From Sphingopyxis panaciterrulae (GTDB lineage: Bacteria > Pseudomonadota > Alphaproteobacteria > Sphingomonadales > Sphingomonadaceae): a stretch of 64,000 bases of DNA. Both the position numbers and the translations under genes were made by a program. This document shows positions 31,755 to 40,175 of this stretch, piece by piece. Location: contig NZ_JACIJH010000001.1 in the NCBI RefSeq assembly GCF_014199295.1, positions 372,001 through 436,000 on the forward strand, read 5' to 3'. The notes below the pieces were generated by a model. It was not told the DNA's origin. It was given only the letters and a program-made list of their open reading frames with translations, and did no database searches. Position 1 is the first letter of the stretch. Every line of letters begins with the position of its first letter.

Positions 31755-32939
31755 TCACCATTTGCGGCGGAACTGGGCGCCGCGGAAGCGCGCGCGCAGG
31801 CTTTCGCGCCGCGCCGCTCGGTCGATGCGCGGGGTATCGGAGGGCAGATGATCGCGCAGATCCGACAGCGCCACGCGCTTCAGTGTCGGTGTCGGCGCCG
31901 CGCTCGCCTGATACCAGCGGCCCTGCACCACGCCCTTGAACCGCCCGGCGGTGTCGAGCCAGTTGGGCACGCCCGGGTCCTCGGCGGCGATCACCGCGCG
32001 GAACCGGCCGTCGCTGTCGAGCCGGGCCTGGAAGCCGTTGAGACTCGATTGGCATTTCTCCCAATCGATGGTGTTGAAGAGCTGGTCCGCCAGCAGCACC
32101 GCCCAATAGCGTACCCGGTCGGGCACCTCGGTCTCGAGGATCAGCGCCTCACCGTCGGACAATTCGAACAATCCCTCGTAATAGGTCTGTTCGGCGAGGC
32201 CGCCGATGTCGGACCATGTGTTGAGGACGACGCTGTTGACCGGATGCCGGCTCAGCGTCTTGACGAAATGGACGAAGAGCTGCGCGTAGCGCTCGGGAAA
32301 GCCGGCGAGGCGCTCCAGGCGATGCGCGATCTCGTCCATCGACGGACGCCTGTGGTCGCCGGCGTCGTCGAGCCGCTCGATCGCGATGCGGCTGTCGATC
32401 TCATTCTCCCAGTCGTAGCTCGCCTCGCGGATGCCGATCGTGCGCGCGTTGGCGGGGAGCCGATACCAGTCGCCGTCGTAGCCCGCGGGCCGCTCGGCGC
32501 TGAGGATCACCGAGAAGCGTCCGCCCTCGCCGAGCGACAGCGTGTCGAGGTCGATATGCCCGACCGACGGCCCCGCCTGGTCGTCGACGCCGATATAGCC
32601 GGAACCGATGCCGACATGCACGAACAGGGTCGTCCCGCGCGTCCCCGACAGGCGATAGGTCCCGCTGCCTTCGACGAAGCAGGTCCGGTACATATAGTCG
32701 GGGTTGGGCGCCGCCGACTTGATGACGGGGTTGAGGAAGGTGAAGAAGGCTGGAACCCGGCTGTCCTGCGCCATGATCGGCGCATAACCCTGCGACAGGC
32801 TCATCGCCATCTGCTGGATCGCCTCCTGCTTCAGCCAGGGGTCGGCGGGGTCGATCACATGTTGCAGGCTGCGGTCAATTCCCGCGATGAGGTCGATGAA
32901 GCCTTCCCATTCCATCGGGACGGCGGGGCCGGTCGCCAT
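31755..32939 (-). CDS. DUF1214-domain protein (module 1)
   Basis: A 394-residue protein without signal peptide. N-terminal helical part with LIAGIDRSLQHVIDPADPW, then AAPNPDYMYRTCFVEGSGTYRLSG (the NPD..YR motif of DUF1214-type proteins), and the C-terminal block SSLNGFQARLDSDGRFRAVIAAEDPGVPNWLDTAGR followed by a short tail with RDHLPSDTP. The protein at 42187-43440 has the same blocks (DPGVWNWLDTGG, SDLPADT), so the two are paralogues. Function is unknown in the literature I know. It is the last gene of the ADH-sulfotransferase-VOC-DUF1214 operon. Confidence 0.8.
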   Translation of the reverse strand: MATGPAVPMEWEGFIDLIAGIDRSLQHVIDPADPWLKQEAIQQMAMSLSQGYAPIMAQDSRVPAFFTFLNPVIKSAAPNPDYMYRTCFVEGSGTYRLSGTRGTTLFVHVGIGSGYIGVDDQAGPSVGHIDLDTLSLGEGGRFSVILSAERPAGYDGDWYRLPANARTIGIREASYDWENEIDSRIAIERLDDAGDHRRPSMDEIAHRLERLAGFPERYAQLFVHFVKTLSRHPVNSVVLNTWSDIGGLAEQTYYEGLFELSDGEALILETEVPDRVRYWAVLLADQLFNTIDWEKCQSSLNGFQARLDSDGRFRAVIAAEDPGVPNWLDTAGRFKGVVQGRWYQASAAPTPTLKRVALSDLRDHLPSDTPRIDRAARRESLRARFRGAQFRRKW

Positions 32940-32952
32940 GGCGCGCCTCCCG

Positions 32953-33438
32953 TCAGTTGCGCGGGATGCGGGCAAAGAATTGCTCGCCCGCGGGCTTGAG
33001 GTGGATCAGTTCGTAATAGTGGCCGAGTAGCGCGGTGGTGTCGGCGTAATGATAGTCGAGATTGTCGCCGAAGCTCCCGCTGTGCGCCGTCGGATAGCCT
33101 GCCGCCTCAAGCTGCGCGACCGCCGCGCGGAAATCGGCATCGCTGCGGACGAGGAAGCCGAGATGGTGGAGGCGCACGCCGTCCGCCGCATCGGGAATCC
33201 AGTCGCGATAGAGGCTCTCGCCCGTCGGGTCGGGCTCGATCAGCTCGATCATCACCTCGCCGGCATAGGCGTTGCCGATAAAGCGCGTGCCATGGCCGGG
33301 GCCGAGCAGCGCCGCCATGTCCATGACGTCCCATCGGGCGATGCCGAATTCGCGTGCGAAGCGCTGCGTCGCGGCCTCGATGTCGCGCACGACATAGGCG
33401 ACCTGGAAATGTTGCTGGAAAAGGACGGAAACGGTCAT
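32953..33438 (-). CDS. VOC-family protein (lactoylglutathione lyase-like)
   Basis: A 161-residue VOC protein: HFQVAYVVRDIEAATQRFAREFG at the start, with the conserved metal-His position in QHFQVA, GEVMIELIEPDPTGES, RLHHLGFLVRSDADF and YELIHLKPAGEQFF at the end with the closing Glu. The pattern matches methylmalonyl-CoA epimerase- and glyoxalase-like members acting on CoA esters. Its ATG overlaps the sulfotransferase stop (ATGA), so it is coupled to that gene. A CoA-ester isomerase role in this operon is plausible but unproven. Confidence 0.8.
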   Translation of the reverse strand: MTVSVLFQQHFQVAYVVRDIEAATQRFAREFGIARWDVMDMAALLGPGHGTRFIGNAYAGEVMIELIEPDPTGESLYRDWIPDAADGVRLHHLGFLVRSDADFRAAVAQLEAAGYPTAHSGSFGDNLDYHYADTTALLGHYYELIHLKPAGEQFFARIPRN

Positions 33439-34598
33439 GCCGGAGCTCCTGCTGGTGCGGAGCGCTTCAGGTCGAAGCGCGCGATATAGTCGGCGAAGAG
33501 GGGATCGACCGCGTCCGCCTCGACCGGCCGATAGCGGTGCGTCGAACGGGCGTCCGGCGGATTGGCCGCCGCCCAGGCACGAAAGCGGACCTCGGCGTCG
33601 GCGGACATGGGGAGGCCGAAATGGCCGTAAATACGCTCGACCACCCCCATCGGGTCGCGGCGGATATCCTCCTGCCGGATGTGGACGAAGCGGTCGGGCC
33701 CGCGGTCGGCGGCGGCCATGCTGCGCCGCGCGCCCTCGGCCCAGAAGCCCGCCTCGCGGGCGAGCAGGCGCCGGCGATCGACCGGCGCGCCGGCCATCAG
33801 GTCGCGGATGCCGCCGAGCAGGCTCATCAGCGAGGCGATCGAGGCCGCGGGGTCGCGGTGCGTCTGGACGATGCAGGCGTCGGGAAAGGCGGCGAGCAGC
33901 GCGTCGATGCCGAAGACGTGGCTGGGGTTTTTGAGCAGCCAGCGCCGCCCGTCGCCGAGCCCGACGAGCTTCAGCACGTCCCGGTAGCGCCGAAAGGACG
34001 GCGTTTCGTCCGAAGCACGGAACCAGGCGTCATAGACGGGCACGTCGAGATTCGAGGCGAACCAGTTGCACAGGAAGCTCTGCGCCATCGGCATCAGGCA
34101 CTCGTCGACCTCGTCCGCTTCGGTCGAATGGGCTGCCATCACCTCGGGCGCGGCCCGGCGCATCGCGGCGATGCGTTCGACGCTTGCGCGATAGGCGGGA
34201 TAAACCTCCCATGTTTCGCGCGGCGGACGGACCATCGGATTGGCGGTCAGCCAGCGTTCGAAACCCTGGAAGGCGGGGTCCATGCTCAAAAGCTGGTGCA
34301 GCGCGGTCGTCCCGGTGCGCGGCAGGCCGATCACGACAAGCGGGCGCTCGATCCGTTCGGCGGCATAGCCGGGGTGAGCGGTCCAGCCGGCCTGGGTCAC
34401 GAGCCGCCCCGCGAGCGCGCCGGTGATGACGCCGGTCGCTGCCGCCTCGGTCGCGGGCCCCGCGGGGGGATTGTCGTCGAGCGCGTCGAGCAGCACGCGC
34501 ATCCCTTCGCGATAGGCGCCGTCGCCGAAATCCTCATGCCCCGTCGCGGCGACCGCGCCCTCGTGCAGCGCGTCGAAACGGTCCCGCCAGCGCGTCAT
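33435..34598 (-). CDS. Sulfotransferase-fold protein (module 1)
   Basis: A 387-residue P-loop protein of the sulfotransferase family. The 5'-phosphosulfate loop is VVIGLPRTGTTALHQLL (about residues 88-104). The 3'-phosphate motif is THRDPAASIASLMSL, with the conserved Arg and Ser. The terminal part ARSTHRYRPVEADAV is typical for the sphingomonad/mycobacterial branch (Sulfotransfer_3-like). The branch has no established substrate. It lies between a Zn-alcohol dehydrogenase (4-base overlap) and the VOC gene (4-base overlap). A second member lies at 40994-42190, again next to a DUF1214 gene. Confidence 0.85.
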   Translation of the reverse strand: MTRWRDRFDALHEGAVAATGHEDFGDGAYREGMRVLLDALDDNPPAGPATEAAATGVITGALAGRLVTQAGWTAHPGYAAERIERPLVVIGLPRTGTTALHQLLSMDPAFQGFERWLTANPMVRPPRETWEVYPAYRASVERIAAMRRAAPEVMAAHSTEADEVDECLMPMAQSFLCNWFASNLDVPVYDAWFRASDETPSFRRYRDVLKLVGLGDGRRWLLKNPSHVFGIDALLAAFPDACIVQTHRDPAASIASLMSLLGGIRDLMAGAPVDRRRLLAREAGFWAEGARRSMAAADRGPDRFVHIRQEDIRRDPMGVVERIYGHFGLPMSADAEVRFRAWAAANPPDARSTHRYRPVEADAVDPLFADYIARFDLKRSAPAGAPA

Positions 34599-35611
34599 CG
34601 GCCGAGCCACGGATCGATCAGCAGCTTGCCGCCGCCGCCTGTACCTGTGCGAAGCCGCTCGAAGGCGGCGGGCGCATCGGCGAGCGAAACGGTGTCGGTC
34701 ACCATCGCCCGCGCCCGGTCGCCGTCGGCATCGAGCGCCGCGGCGCATTCGGTATAATCCTCGCGCGTATAGATGAGTGAAAAACGAAGGGCGACGTCCT
34801 TCATCAGCGCCATGCCGGGCACGAACTGGTCGGGTACCATGCAGAAGCCGAGCGACACGATGCGGCCCTGCGGCCGGACGAGCGCGATCGACCGCGCGAT
34901 GGTGCCGGGAACGCCCGCGCATTCGAAGACGATGTCCGGCGCCCCGCCGAGCGCCGCCGTGATCTCCTCCTGCGCCGCATCGCTCTCGAGAAGGAAATGC
35001 TCGGCACCCATCGCTTCGGCGAGCGGGCGGCGGCGGTCGCTGCTCGCGAGCAGGGCGACGGCGCGCACCCCGGCGCGGCGCAGCCAGAAAAGAACCGAAA
35101 GGCCAATGGGACCGGGGCCGACGATCAGCACGCGGTCGGTCGGTGCCGGATCGGCGAGGCGCACGCCGCGCCGTCCGACCGCGAACGGTTCGACGAGCGC
35201 ACCGTCGGCGAGCGACAGCGTCTGCGGCAGCAGCGTTGCGCCGCGCTCGCTGATCCTCGCATAATCGGCAAGCCCTCCGCCATAGCCCCGCCAGCGCGAA
35301 CAGAGCACGTCGATGCCGGTGCGGCACGCTTCGCATTCGCCGCAGCCGACGACGGGCAGCGCGGCGACGCGGTCGCCGACCTTCAGGCGCCGGACACCGC
35401 GCCCGACCGCGACGACCTCGCCCGCATATTCATGCCCGAGCTGCGCTCCCGCAGGCAGCGTATAGCCATGCCCGCTTGTCGAATGCAGGTCGGTGCCGCA
35501 CACGCCGCACCGGGCGACGCGGATGACCGCCTCGCCTTCGCCGGGCTCGGGATCGGGCACGTCTTCGATGGCGAGGGGTTCGCCGACCGCCTTGAATAGC
35601 GCTGCTTTCAT
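34595..35611 (-). CDS. Zinc-dependent alcohol dehydrogenase (MDR family)
   Basis: A 338-residue medium-chain dehydrogenase. Catalytic zinc ligands are Cys38 (CGVCGTDLH), His60 and Glu61 (GHEYAGEV); structural zinc cysteines are 90, 93, 96 and 104 (CGECEACRTGIDVLC). The Rossmann motif is IVGPGPIGLSVLFWLRRAG (about 162-180). The family oxidises secondary alcohols or polyols with NAD(P). GGGAGAGAG precedes the ATG. It is the first gene of the four-gene module-1 operon and is divergent from the LuxR-type regulator, which is the likely local regulator. Confidence 0.92.
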   Translation of the reverse strand: MKAALFKAVGEPLAIEDVPDPEPGEGEAVIRVARCGVCGTDLHSTSGHGYTLPAGAQLGHEYAGEVVAVGRGVRRLKVGDRVAALPVVGCGECEACRTGIDVLCSRWRGYGGGLADYARISERGATLLPQTLSLADGALVEPFAVGRRGVRLADPAPTDRVLIVGPGPIGLSVLFWLRRAGVRAVALLASSDRRRPLAEAMGAEHFLLESDAAQEEITAALGGAPDIVFECAGVPGTIARSIALVRPQGRIVSLGFCMVPDQFVPGMALMKDVALRFSLIYTREDYTECAAALDADGDRARAMVTDTVSLADAPAAFERLRTGTGGGGKLLIDPWLGR

Positions 35612-35638
35612 TTCTCTCTCCCGACTCGGATTTTCCTG

Positions 35639-35648
35639 TATATGATTA
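35639..35648 (-). promoter_or_regulatory. TAATCATATA element upstream of the ADH operon
   Basis: TATATGATTA on the plus strand, read TAATCATATA toward the ADH gene, 27 bases before its ATG. The same ten bases occur at 38478-38487 and 57622-57631. It lies in the ADH/LuxR divergent gap. The TATACA overlapping its end would serve as a -10 box. Confidence 0.55.
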
Positions 35649-35698
35649 GCGAAAGGGACCCCGCGATATCCCCAAATGGGAAGGGGACGGAGAGGATA

Positions 35699-36790
35699 TT
35701 GGAAGAGGATTTCGAGGCGCTGCTGCTGTCGGTCCAGTCGGGGCCGCTGGAAGACCCGCCCTGGTCGGGCCTGGTGGCGCGGCTGCGCGCCCGTCTGGGA
35801 TGCAATTTCGCCAATCTGATCTTTCGCCGCGCCGGCGCCGACCCCGCGACGGGGATCGAGGTGCACGACGCATCGGCGCCGCCCGCCTGGCTGTGGGACC
35901 GCTATCGCGAGCGTTTCGCCTCCGCCGATCCCATTCCCTATTTCGCGATGCAGCCGGGGCGCGTCTATGCCTATGAGGAACTCGACGGCATCGCCGCGAA
36001 GGAACGCGACGATTTTCGCGAGGATTTCCTCCGTGCCGCCGATTTCGAACATTTCCTGATCTTTCGCGTCGCCGAACCCGGTGGCTGCAATATCTGGGTG
36101 ACGGTAACGCGCCCCGCGGCGGCGGCGCCTTTCGGGGTGGACGATCGTGATCTTTGCGCGCGGCTCGCGCACATGCTCGTCCCTGCGCTCGCCTGCTATG
36201 CGGCGCTGCTCGCGCGCGCGACCGAAACGCAGGTCTATCGCCGCGCCGCCGACCTTCTCTCCTTCGGCGTCGTCACGCTCGATGCCGAAGGACGCATCGT
36301 CGGTATCGACGATGCCGCGCGGCGCTGGATCGGCGGCGCCGGCGGCCTCGCCGTGCGCGGCGACCGACTGCTCGCGAGCGAAAGCCGGGTCGACCTGCCG
36401 GCCCGTATCGCCGCGGCGCTCGCTTCCGGCGAGGGAGAGGCGATCCATCTCGGCGATGCCGACGGCATCGACCTGCTGCTCGTGCCGCTCGCTGCGCGCG
36501 CCGATGCCGGCCCGCGGGCGGTGCGGCTGATGCTCTATCTGTCGGGACGGCGGGCGCCGCAACGCGACTATTCGGCCCATGTCGCGGCGCTCTTCGGGCT
36601 CAGCGACACACAGGCGCGGCTCGCGATGCTGCTCGCCAACGGCTTCACCCTGGCCGAAGCGGCGGCGGAGATCGGCATCACCGAACAGACCGCGCGCACC
36701 TATTCGAAGGACATCTATTCCCGCACCGGCACCGCGCGGCAGGGGGAATTGATCCAGCGCATCCTGACCAGCGTCGCGGTGCTCGATTGA
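35699..36790 (+). CDS. LuxR-type (helix-turn-helix) transcriptional regulator
   Basis: A regulator of 363 residues if it starts at TTG 35699, where GGAGAGG lies 5 bases upstream; an in-frame ATG at 35642 would add 19 residues but has no ribosome site and overlaps the TATATGATTA element. The C-terminal HTH is FGLSDTQARLAMLLANGFTLAEAAAEIGITEQTARTYSKDIYSRTG, of LuxR/GerE type. The N-terminal 230 residues look like a GAF/PAS-type sensor (VVTLDAEGRIVGIDDAARRWI is PAS-like). No receiver or autoinducer-binding motif is seen. The divergent ADH operon is the most likely target, and the sensor may bind the catabolic substrate. Confidence 0.85.
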   Translation: MEEDFEALLLSVQSGPLEDPPWSGLVARLRARLGCNFANLIFRRAGADPATGIEVHDASAPPAWLWDRYRERFASADPIPYFAMQPGRVYAYEELDGIAAKERDDFREDFLRAADFEHFLIFRVAEPGGCNIWVTVTRPAAAAPFGVDDRDLCARLAHMLVPALACYAALLARATETQVYRRAADLLSFGVVTLDAEGRIVGIDDAARRWIGGAGGLAVRGDRLLASESRVDLPARIAAALASGEGEAIHLGDADGIDLLLVPLAARADAGPRAVRLMLYLSGRRAPQRDYSAHVAALFGLSDTQARLAMLLANGFTLAEAAAEIGITEQTARTYSKDIYSRTGTARQGELIQRILTSVAVLD

Positions 36791-36901
36791 CGGCGAAAGG
36801 GGCCGCCGGGCTTATGGAGCGATATCGGTCCTATGGCGACGCTTCATCCGAACCTTCCATCAGGGCAACGTCCATCGAGCCGGTCTCCCGGGACCGACCC
36901 A

Positions 36902-37669
36902 TTATGTCCCGCCGCGCGGCCGGTCATGGAAACTTTGGCGCCGCGCGGCGGCGTCGCGGTCGAAACCCGCATTGCGCATGATCTCGTGGTCGAGCCCTTC
37001 GGACAGGCGCATGCCGTCGGTGCTGTAGATCAGGCGCTTGTTCTCGGCATTGCTGTGCCAGCTGTTGGCCAGGATCGCCTCCGCCAGTTCTCCGACCGCC
37101 TCGTCGAGGGCGCCTGCGGGCATGCACCGGTTGACCAGCCCCATCGCCGCTGCCTCCGCGGCGTCATAGGGGCGGCAGCTTATCATCATTTCCAGCGCCC
37201 TGGCGTGACCGATGCGCCGCGGCAGCCGCTGCGACATGCCCCAGCCGGGGACCAGCCCCCATTTGCCGTGCGTATCGGCGAACCGCGCGCTTTCGTCGCA
37301 AAGGATGAAATCGGCCGACAGCGCGAGTTCGAGCCCGCCAGTGAAGCAGGTTCCCCGCACCGCGGCGATCACCGGCTGGCGCAGCCGGGTCAGCAGCTCG
37401 AGCGTCTGCATCTCGCGCCGGAGCCAGCCGAGCGCGTCGGCGTGCGGCTTTTCGGAAAGGTCGTGCCCGGCGCAGAAATGCTCGCCGGCGCCGCGGATGA
37501 CGACCAGCCCGATGCTGCGGTCCTTCTGCAGCGCAAGGATATGCGCGCGCAGCGTGCGGAACAGCTCGCGGTTGATCGCATTGCGCTTCTCCGCGCGGTT
37601 GAGCGTCAGCGTCGCCACGCCTTCGGCGTCGACGCGCAGTACCAGATCGGGGGTCGCTTTCGCGTTCAT
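36902..37669 (-). CDS. Enoyl-CoA hydratase/isomerase family protein
   Basis: A 255-residue crotonase-fold protein. The CoA/oxyanion-hole parts are LTLNRAEKRNAINRELF, VIRGAGEHFCAGHDLSEKP and AVRGTCFTGGLELALSADFILCDESARFADTHGKWGLVPGWG. In the trimerisation region SCRPYDAAEAAAMGLVN is present. Crotonases hydrate, isomerise or cleave CoA esters; the short C-terminus with many charged residues gives no further hint. The ATG overlaps the stop of the E2-like gene, so both are one translation unit. Confidence 0.9.
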   Translation of the reverse strand: MNAKATPDLVLRVDAEGVATLTLNRAEKRNAINRELFRTLRAHILALQKDRSIGLVVIRGAGEHFCAGHDLSEKPHADALGWLRREMQTLELLTRLRQPVIAAVRGTCFTGGLELALSADFILCDESARFADTHGKWGLVPGWGMSQRLPRRIGHARALEMMISCRPYDAAEAAAMGLVNRCMPAGALDEAVGELAEAILANSWHSNAENKRLIYSTDGMRLSEGLDHEIMRNAGFDRDAAARRQSFHDRPRGGT

Positions 37670-38382
37670 CACAATTTCTCCGGTTCGGCAAGCGCTTGCC
37701 CGATCGACCGCACGAAGCGCGCGGCGTCGGCGCCGTTGATGACGCGATGATCGTAACTCAGCGACAGCGGCATCATCAACCGCGGCTGAAAGGCGGTGCC
37801 GTCCCAGACCGGCTGCATCCGTGACGGCGTCACCGCAAGGATCGCGACCTCGGGCTGGTTGATGATCGGGGTGAAGCCTGTGCCGCCTATCCCGCCGAGC
37901 GACGTGATGGTGATGCAGCCGCCCGACATGGCGCTCATCGGCAGCCCCTTGTCGCGCGCCTGCGCGCTGAGGGCAGCGAGTTCGGCGGAAAGCGTCGCGA
38001 CGTTCTTCCGGTCGGCATCGCGCAGGACCGGGACGAGGAGCCCCAGCGGTCCGTCGACTGCGATGCCGATATGGCAATATTTCTTGAGCACCAGCGTCTT
38101 GCCGTCGTCGGACAGCGACGCGTTGAAATGCGGAAACTGCGCCATCGCCTTCGCGAGCGCCCTGACGAGGAAGATCAGCGGCGAGATCCTCGCATCGCCG
38201 GTCAGCGTCCCGCGGTGCGCGTCGAGCGCGGTGACGTCGACCTCGTCATGATGGGTGACGTGGGGAACCTGCGTCCAGCTCTGCGTCAGGCGGCGCGCGA
38301 CGACCCGCTGGAAATTGCTCGTCGGCACCGCTTCGACGGCACCGAAGGCGGCGAACTGGGCTTCGGGCGAAGTTTCGGTCAT
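37669..38382 (-). CDS. Stand-alone 2-oxoacid dehydrogenase E2 catalytic domain (acyltransferase)
   Basis: A 237-residue protein that is only the catalytic core of dihydrolipoyl acyltransferases; the lipoyl and E1/E3-binding domains are absent. The core covers ISPLIFLVRALAKAMAQFPHFNASL, IGIAVDGPLGLLVPVLRDAD, GGCITITSLGGIGGTGFTPIINQPEVAIL and the terminal SYDHRVINGADAARF, with the active His212 and Asn216 in place of the more common Asp (Asn also occurs in some functional E2p). Without a lipoyl domain it cannot work in a normal dehydrogenase complex, so a role as a free acyl-CoA acyltransferase is likely. It leads the E2-crotonase pair and is divergent from the ligase operon. Confidence 0.85.
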   Translation of the reverse strand: MTETSPEAQFAAFGAVEAVPTSNFQRVVARRLTQSWTQVPHVTHHDEVDVTALDAHRGTLTGDARISPLIFLVRALAKAMAQFPHFNASLSDDGKTLVLKKYCHIGIAVDGPLGLLVPVLRDADRKNVATLSAELAALSAQARDKGLPMSAMSGGCITITSLGGIGGTGFTPIINQPEVAILAVTPSRMQPVWDGTAFQPRLMMPLSLSYDHRVINGADAARFVRSIGQALAEPEKL

Positions 38383-38461
38383 TTCATCCTCTCGCTGGCT
38401 TGGCTCTTGATCGGGCCAACGCCCGCGCCCAACGAAAGAGGGGCGGGCGGGGACTCCGCTC

Positions 38462-38489
38462 TTGCACGAATACATCATAATCATATAGA
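38462..38489 (+). promoter_or_regulatory. Promoter with TAATCATATA element, ligase operon
   Basis: TTGCAC, 16 bases, then TATAGA gives a sigma-70-like promoter for the plus-strand ligase operon. The -10 box is fused to the shared ten-base element (TAATCATATA, 38478-38487). The gap to the E2 gene is only about 80-130 bases, so both divergent operons could be controlled from here. Confidence 0.6.
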
Positions 38490-38515
38490 CCTTAATGCAA
38501 GAGAGATACGCTTAT

Positions 38516-40138
38516 ATGGCGAGGACCATGACGGAAGAGGAATATGCGACGTTCGGACTTCAGGCGCCCCCGGCCCGAATCGATCCCCCCGGGGCGCCGC
38601 GCGACGTCGCGGGCCTGATCGCGCGTGCGGCGGCGCACTGTCCCGACGCGGAGGCACTGGTCGATTCGCGGCGCAGCTATAATTTCCGGGAACTGGCCGA
38701 GGCGGTGACCGCGGCGGCGGCGCTGTTCGACGGTGCGGGGATCGGCGCGGGCGACCGTGTCGCGGCGTCGCTCGGCAACCAGAACGACCTCGTCATCGCC
38801 TTCTTCGCGGCAATGCGGCTCGGCGCGGTCTGGGTGGGAATCAACAAGATCCTGCCCGAAGGCGACAAACGCCATATCCTCGCGCACAGCGGCGCGAAGC
38901 TGCTGCTGACCGACAGCAGCCTGGCCGCGCAGGTGGATGCGTTGCGGGGCGACACGCCCGACCTTGCGCATGTCTGGATGGTCGACGACGCGGCGCGCGA
39001 CGGCGGCTGGACCGCGGCGTTCGCCGATGCGGCCGATGCGACCGCGCCGCTGCCCGCGATCGACCCCTTCGCCCCCGCCGCGATCATGTACACCAGCGGG
39101 ACCACCGGCGTTCCCAAGGGCGTCGTGCACAGCCAGCATAACATGATCGTCGTTCCCGCCGCAGCCTTCGCGCACGGGCTGATGACGCCCGATGCGCGGC
39201 GCGGCTCGGCGCTGCCGCTCACGATCACCAATGTGATGATCCTGGGGCCGGTGTCGGCCTTTCTCGCCTATCGCCCCTTCCTCTTCGCGCCGTCGATCAA
39301 GATCGACCCGCTGATCGAATGGATTCGCGAACGGAGGATCGGTCAGGTCGCGTTCGTGCCCACGATGATCTACGACCTGCTGCAGGCGGACCTCGACCTG
39401 CCCGACCATTTCCGCATGTCGTCGGGCGGCGCGCCGTTGCCGCACGCGATCCGCGAGGCCTTCTTCGAACGCTATGGCTATCATGTCTCGCCCTCCTACG
39501 GTCTGACCGAGGCGCCGACCGTCGTCGCGCACAGCTTCGACGCGGTTCCGCCGGACGGGGCGAGCGGCCATGCGCTGCCGCATCTCGAGATTTCGATCCG
39601 CGACGCGGAGGGACGTCCCCTCGCGACGGGAGCCGTGGGCGAGGTCTGTTTCGGTCCGGTGCGGACGGGCCCCTGGGCGGATGTCTATACGCCGCCGCTC
39701 GGCTATTGGCGCGAGGGGGAGAAGACGGCGGCGCTGCTGCGCGGCGGGGTCGTGCATTCGGGCGATCACGGCAGCCTCGACCCCGACGGCTGGCTGACGA
39801 TCGCCGACCGCAGCTCGGACCTGATCCTGCGCGGCGGCTCGAACGTCTACCCGGCGGAGATCGAGCGCGTCCTCCACGCGCATGACGGTGTCGCCGACTG
39901 TGCCGTCGTTCCCAAACCCGACCTCCGCATGGGAATGCTGACCGTCGCCTGCATCCAGCCCGCGCGGTCCGATATCGACCGTGCAGTGCTGGAGGCCGAA
40001 CTCGTCGCGCTCTGCCGCGAAAAGCTCACGCGCTACAAGATACCCGACGAATGGCGCTTCCTCGATTCTTTCCCGCGCAACGCGATGGGCAAGATCGTCA
40101 AGCCGAAGCTGCGCGAACTGGTTACGCCGGCCGACTGA
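38516..40138 (+). CDS. AMP-dependent acyl-CoA ligase
   Basis: A ligase of about 540 residues. Adenylation motifs: MYTSGTTGVPKGVVHSQHN (P-loop), SYGLTEAPTVVAHSF (A5), GVVHSGDHGSLDPDGWLTIADRSSD (A7/A8), LRGGSNVYPAEIERVLHAHDGV, and the catalytic Lys in RNAMGKIVKPKLREL. The protein activates a carboxylic acid to its CoA ester. Candidate starts are 38495, 38516 and 38528, all in frame; none has an ideal ribosome site, and I prefer 38516 with GAGAG 9 bases before. It leads the ligase-SDR-sulfotransferase-DUF1214-thioesterase operon. Confidence 0.9.
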   Translation: MARTMTEEEYATFGLQAPPARIDPPGAPRDVAGLIARAAAHCPDAEALVDSRRSYNFRELAEAVTAAAALFDGAGIGAGDRVAASLGNQNDLVIAFFAAMRLGAVWVGINKILPEGDKRHILAHSGAKLLLTDSSLAAQVDALRGDTPDLAHVWMVDDAARDGGWTAAFADAADATAPLPAIDPFAPAAIMYTSGTTGVPKGVVHSQHNMIVVPAAAFAHGLMTPDARRGSALPLTITNVMILGPVSAFLAYRPFLFAPSIKIDPLIEWIRERRIGQVAFVPTMIYDLLQADLDLPDHFRMSSGGAPLPHAIREAFFERYGYHVSPSYGLTEAPTVVAHSFDAVPPDGASGHALPHLEISIRDAEGRPLATGAVGEVCFGPVRTGPWADVYTPPLGYWREGEKTAALLRGGVVHSGDHGSLDPDGWLTIADRSSDLILRGGSNVYPAEIERVLHAHDGVADCAVVPKPDLRMGMLTVACIQPARSDIDRAVLEAELVALCREKLTRYKIPDEWRFLDSFPRNAMGKIVKPKLRELVTPAD

Positions 40139-40175
40139 CGCCTGCGCCGCACCTCCCACAGGAAAGGACGAAGCC

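Noticed and set aside
37669..38382. E2 core called inactive because of Asn in DHRVING
   Set aside because: Asn at this position is also found in functional E2p enzymes, so it is not evidence of loss.
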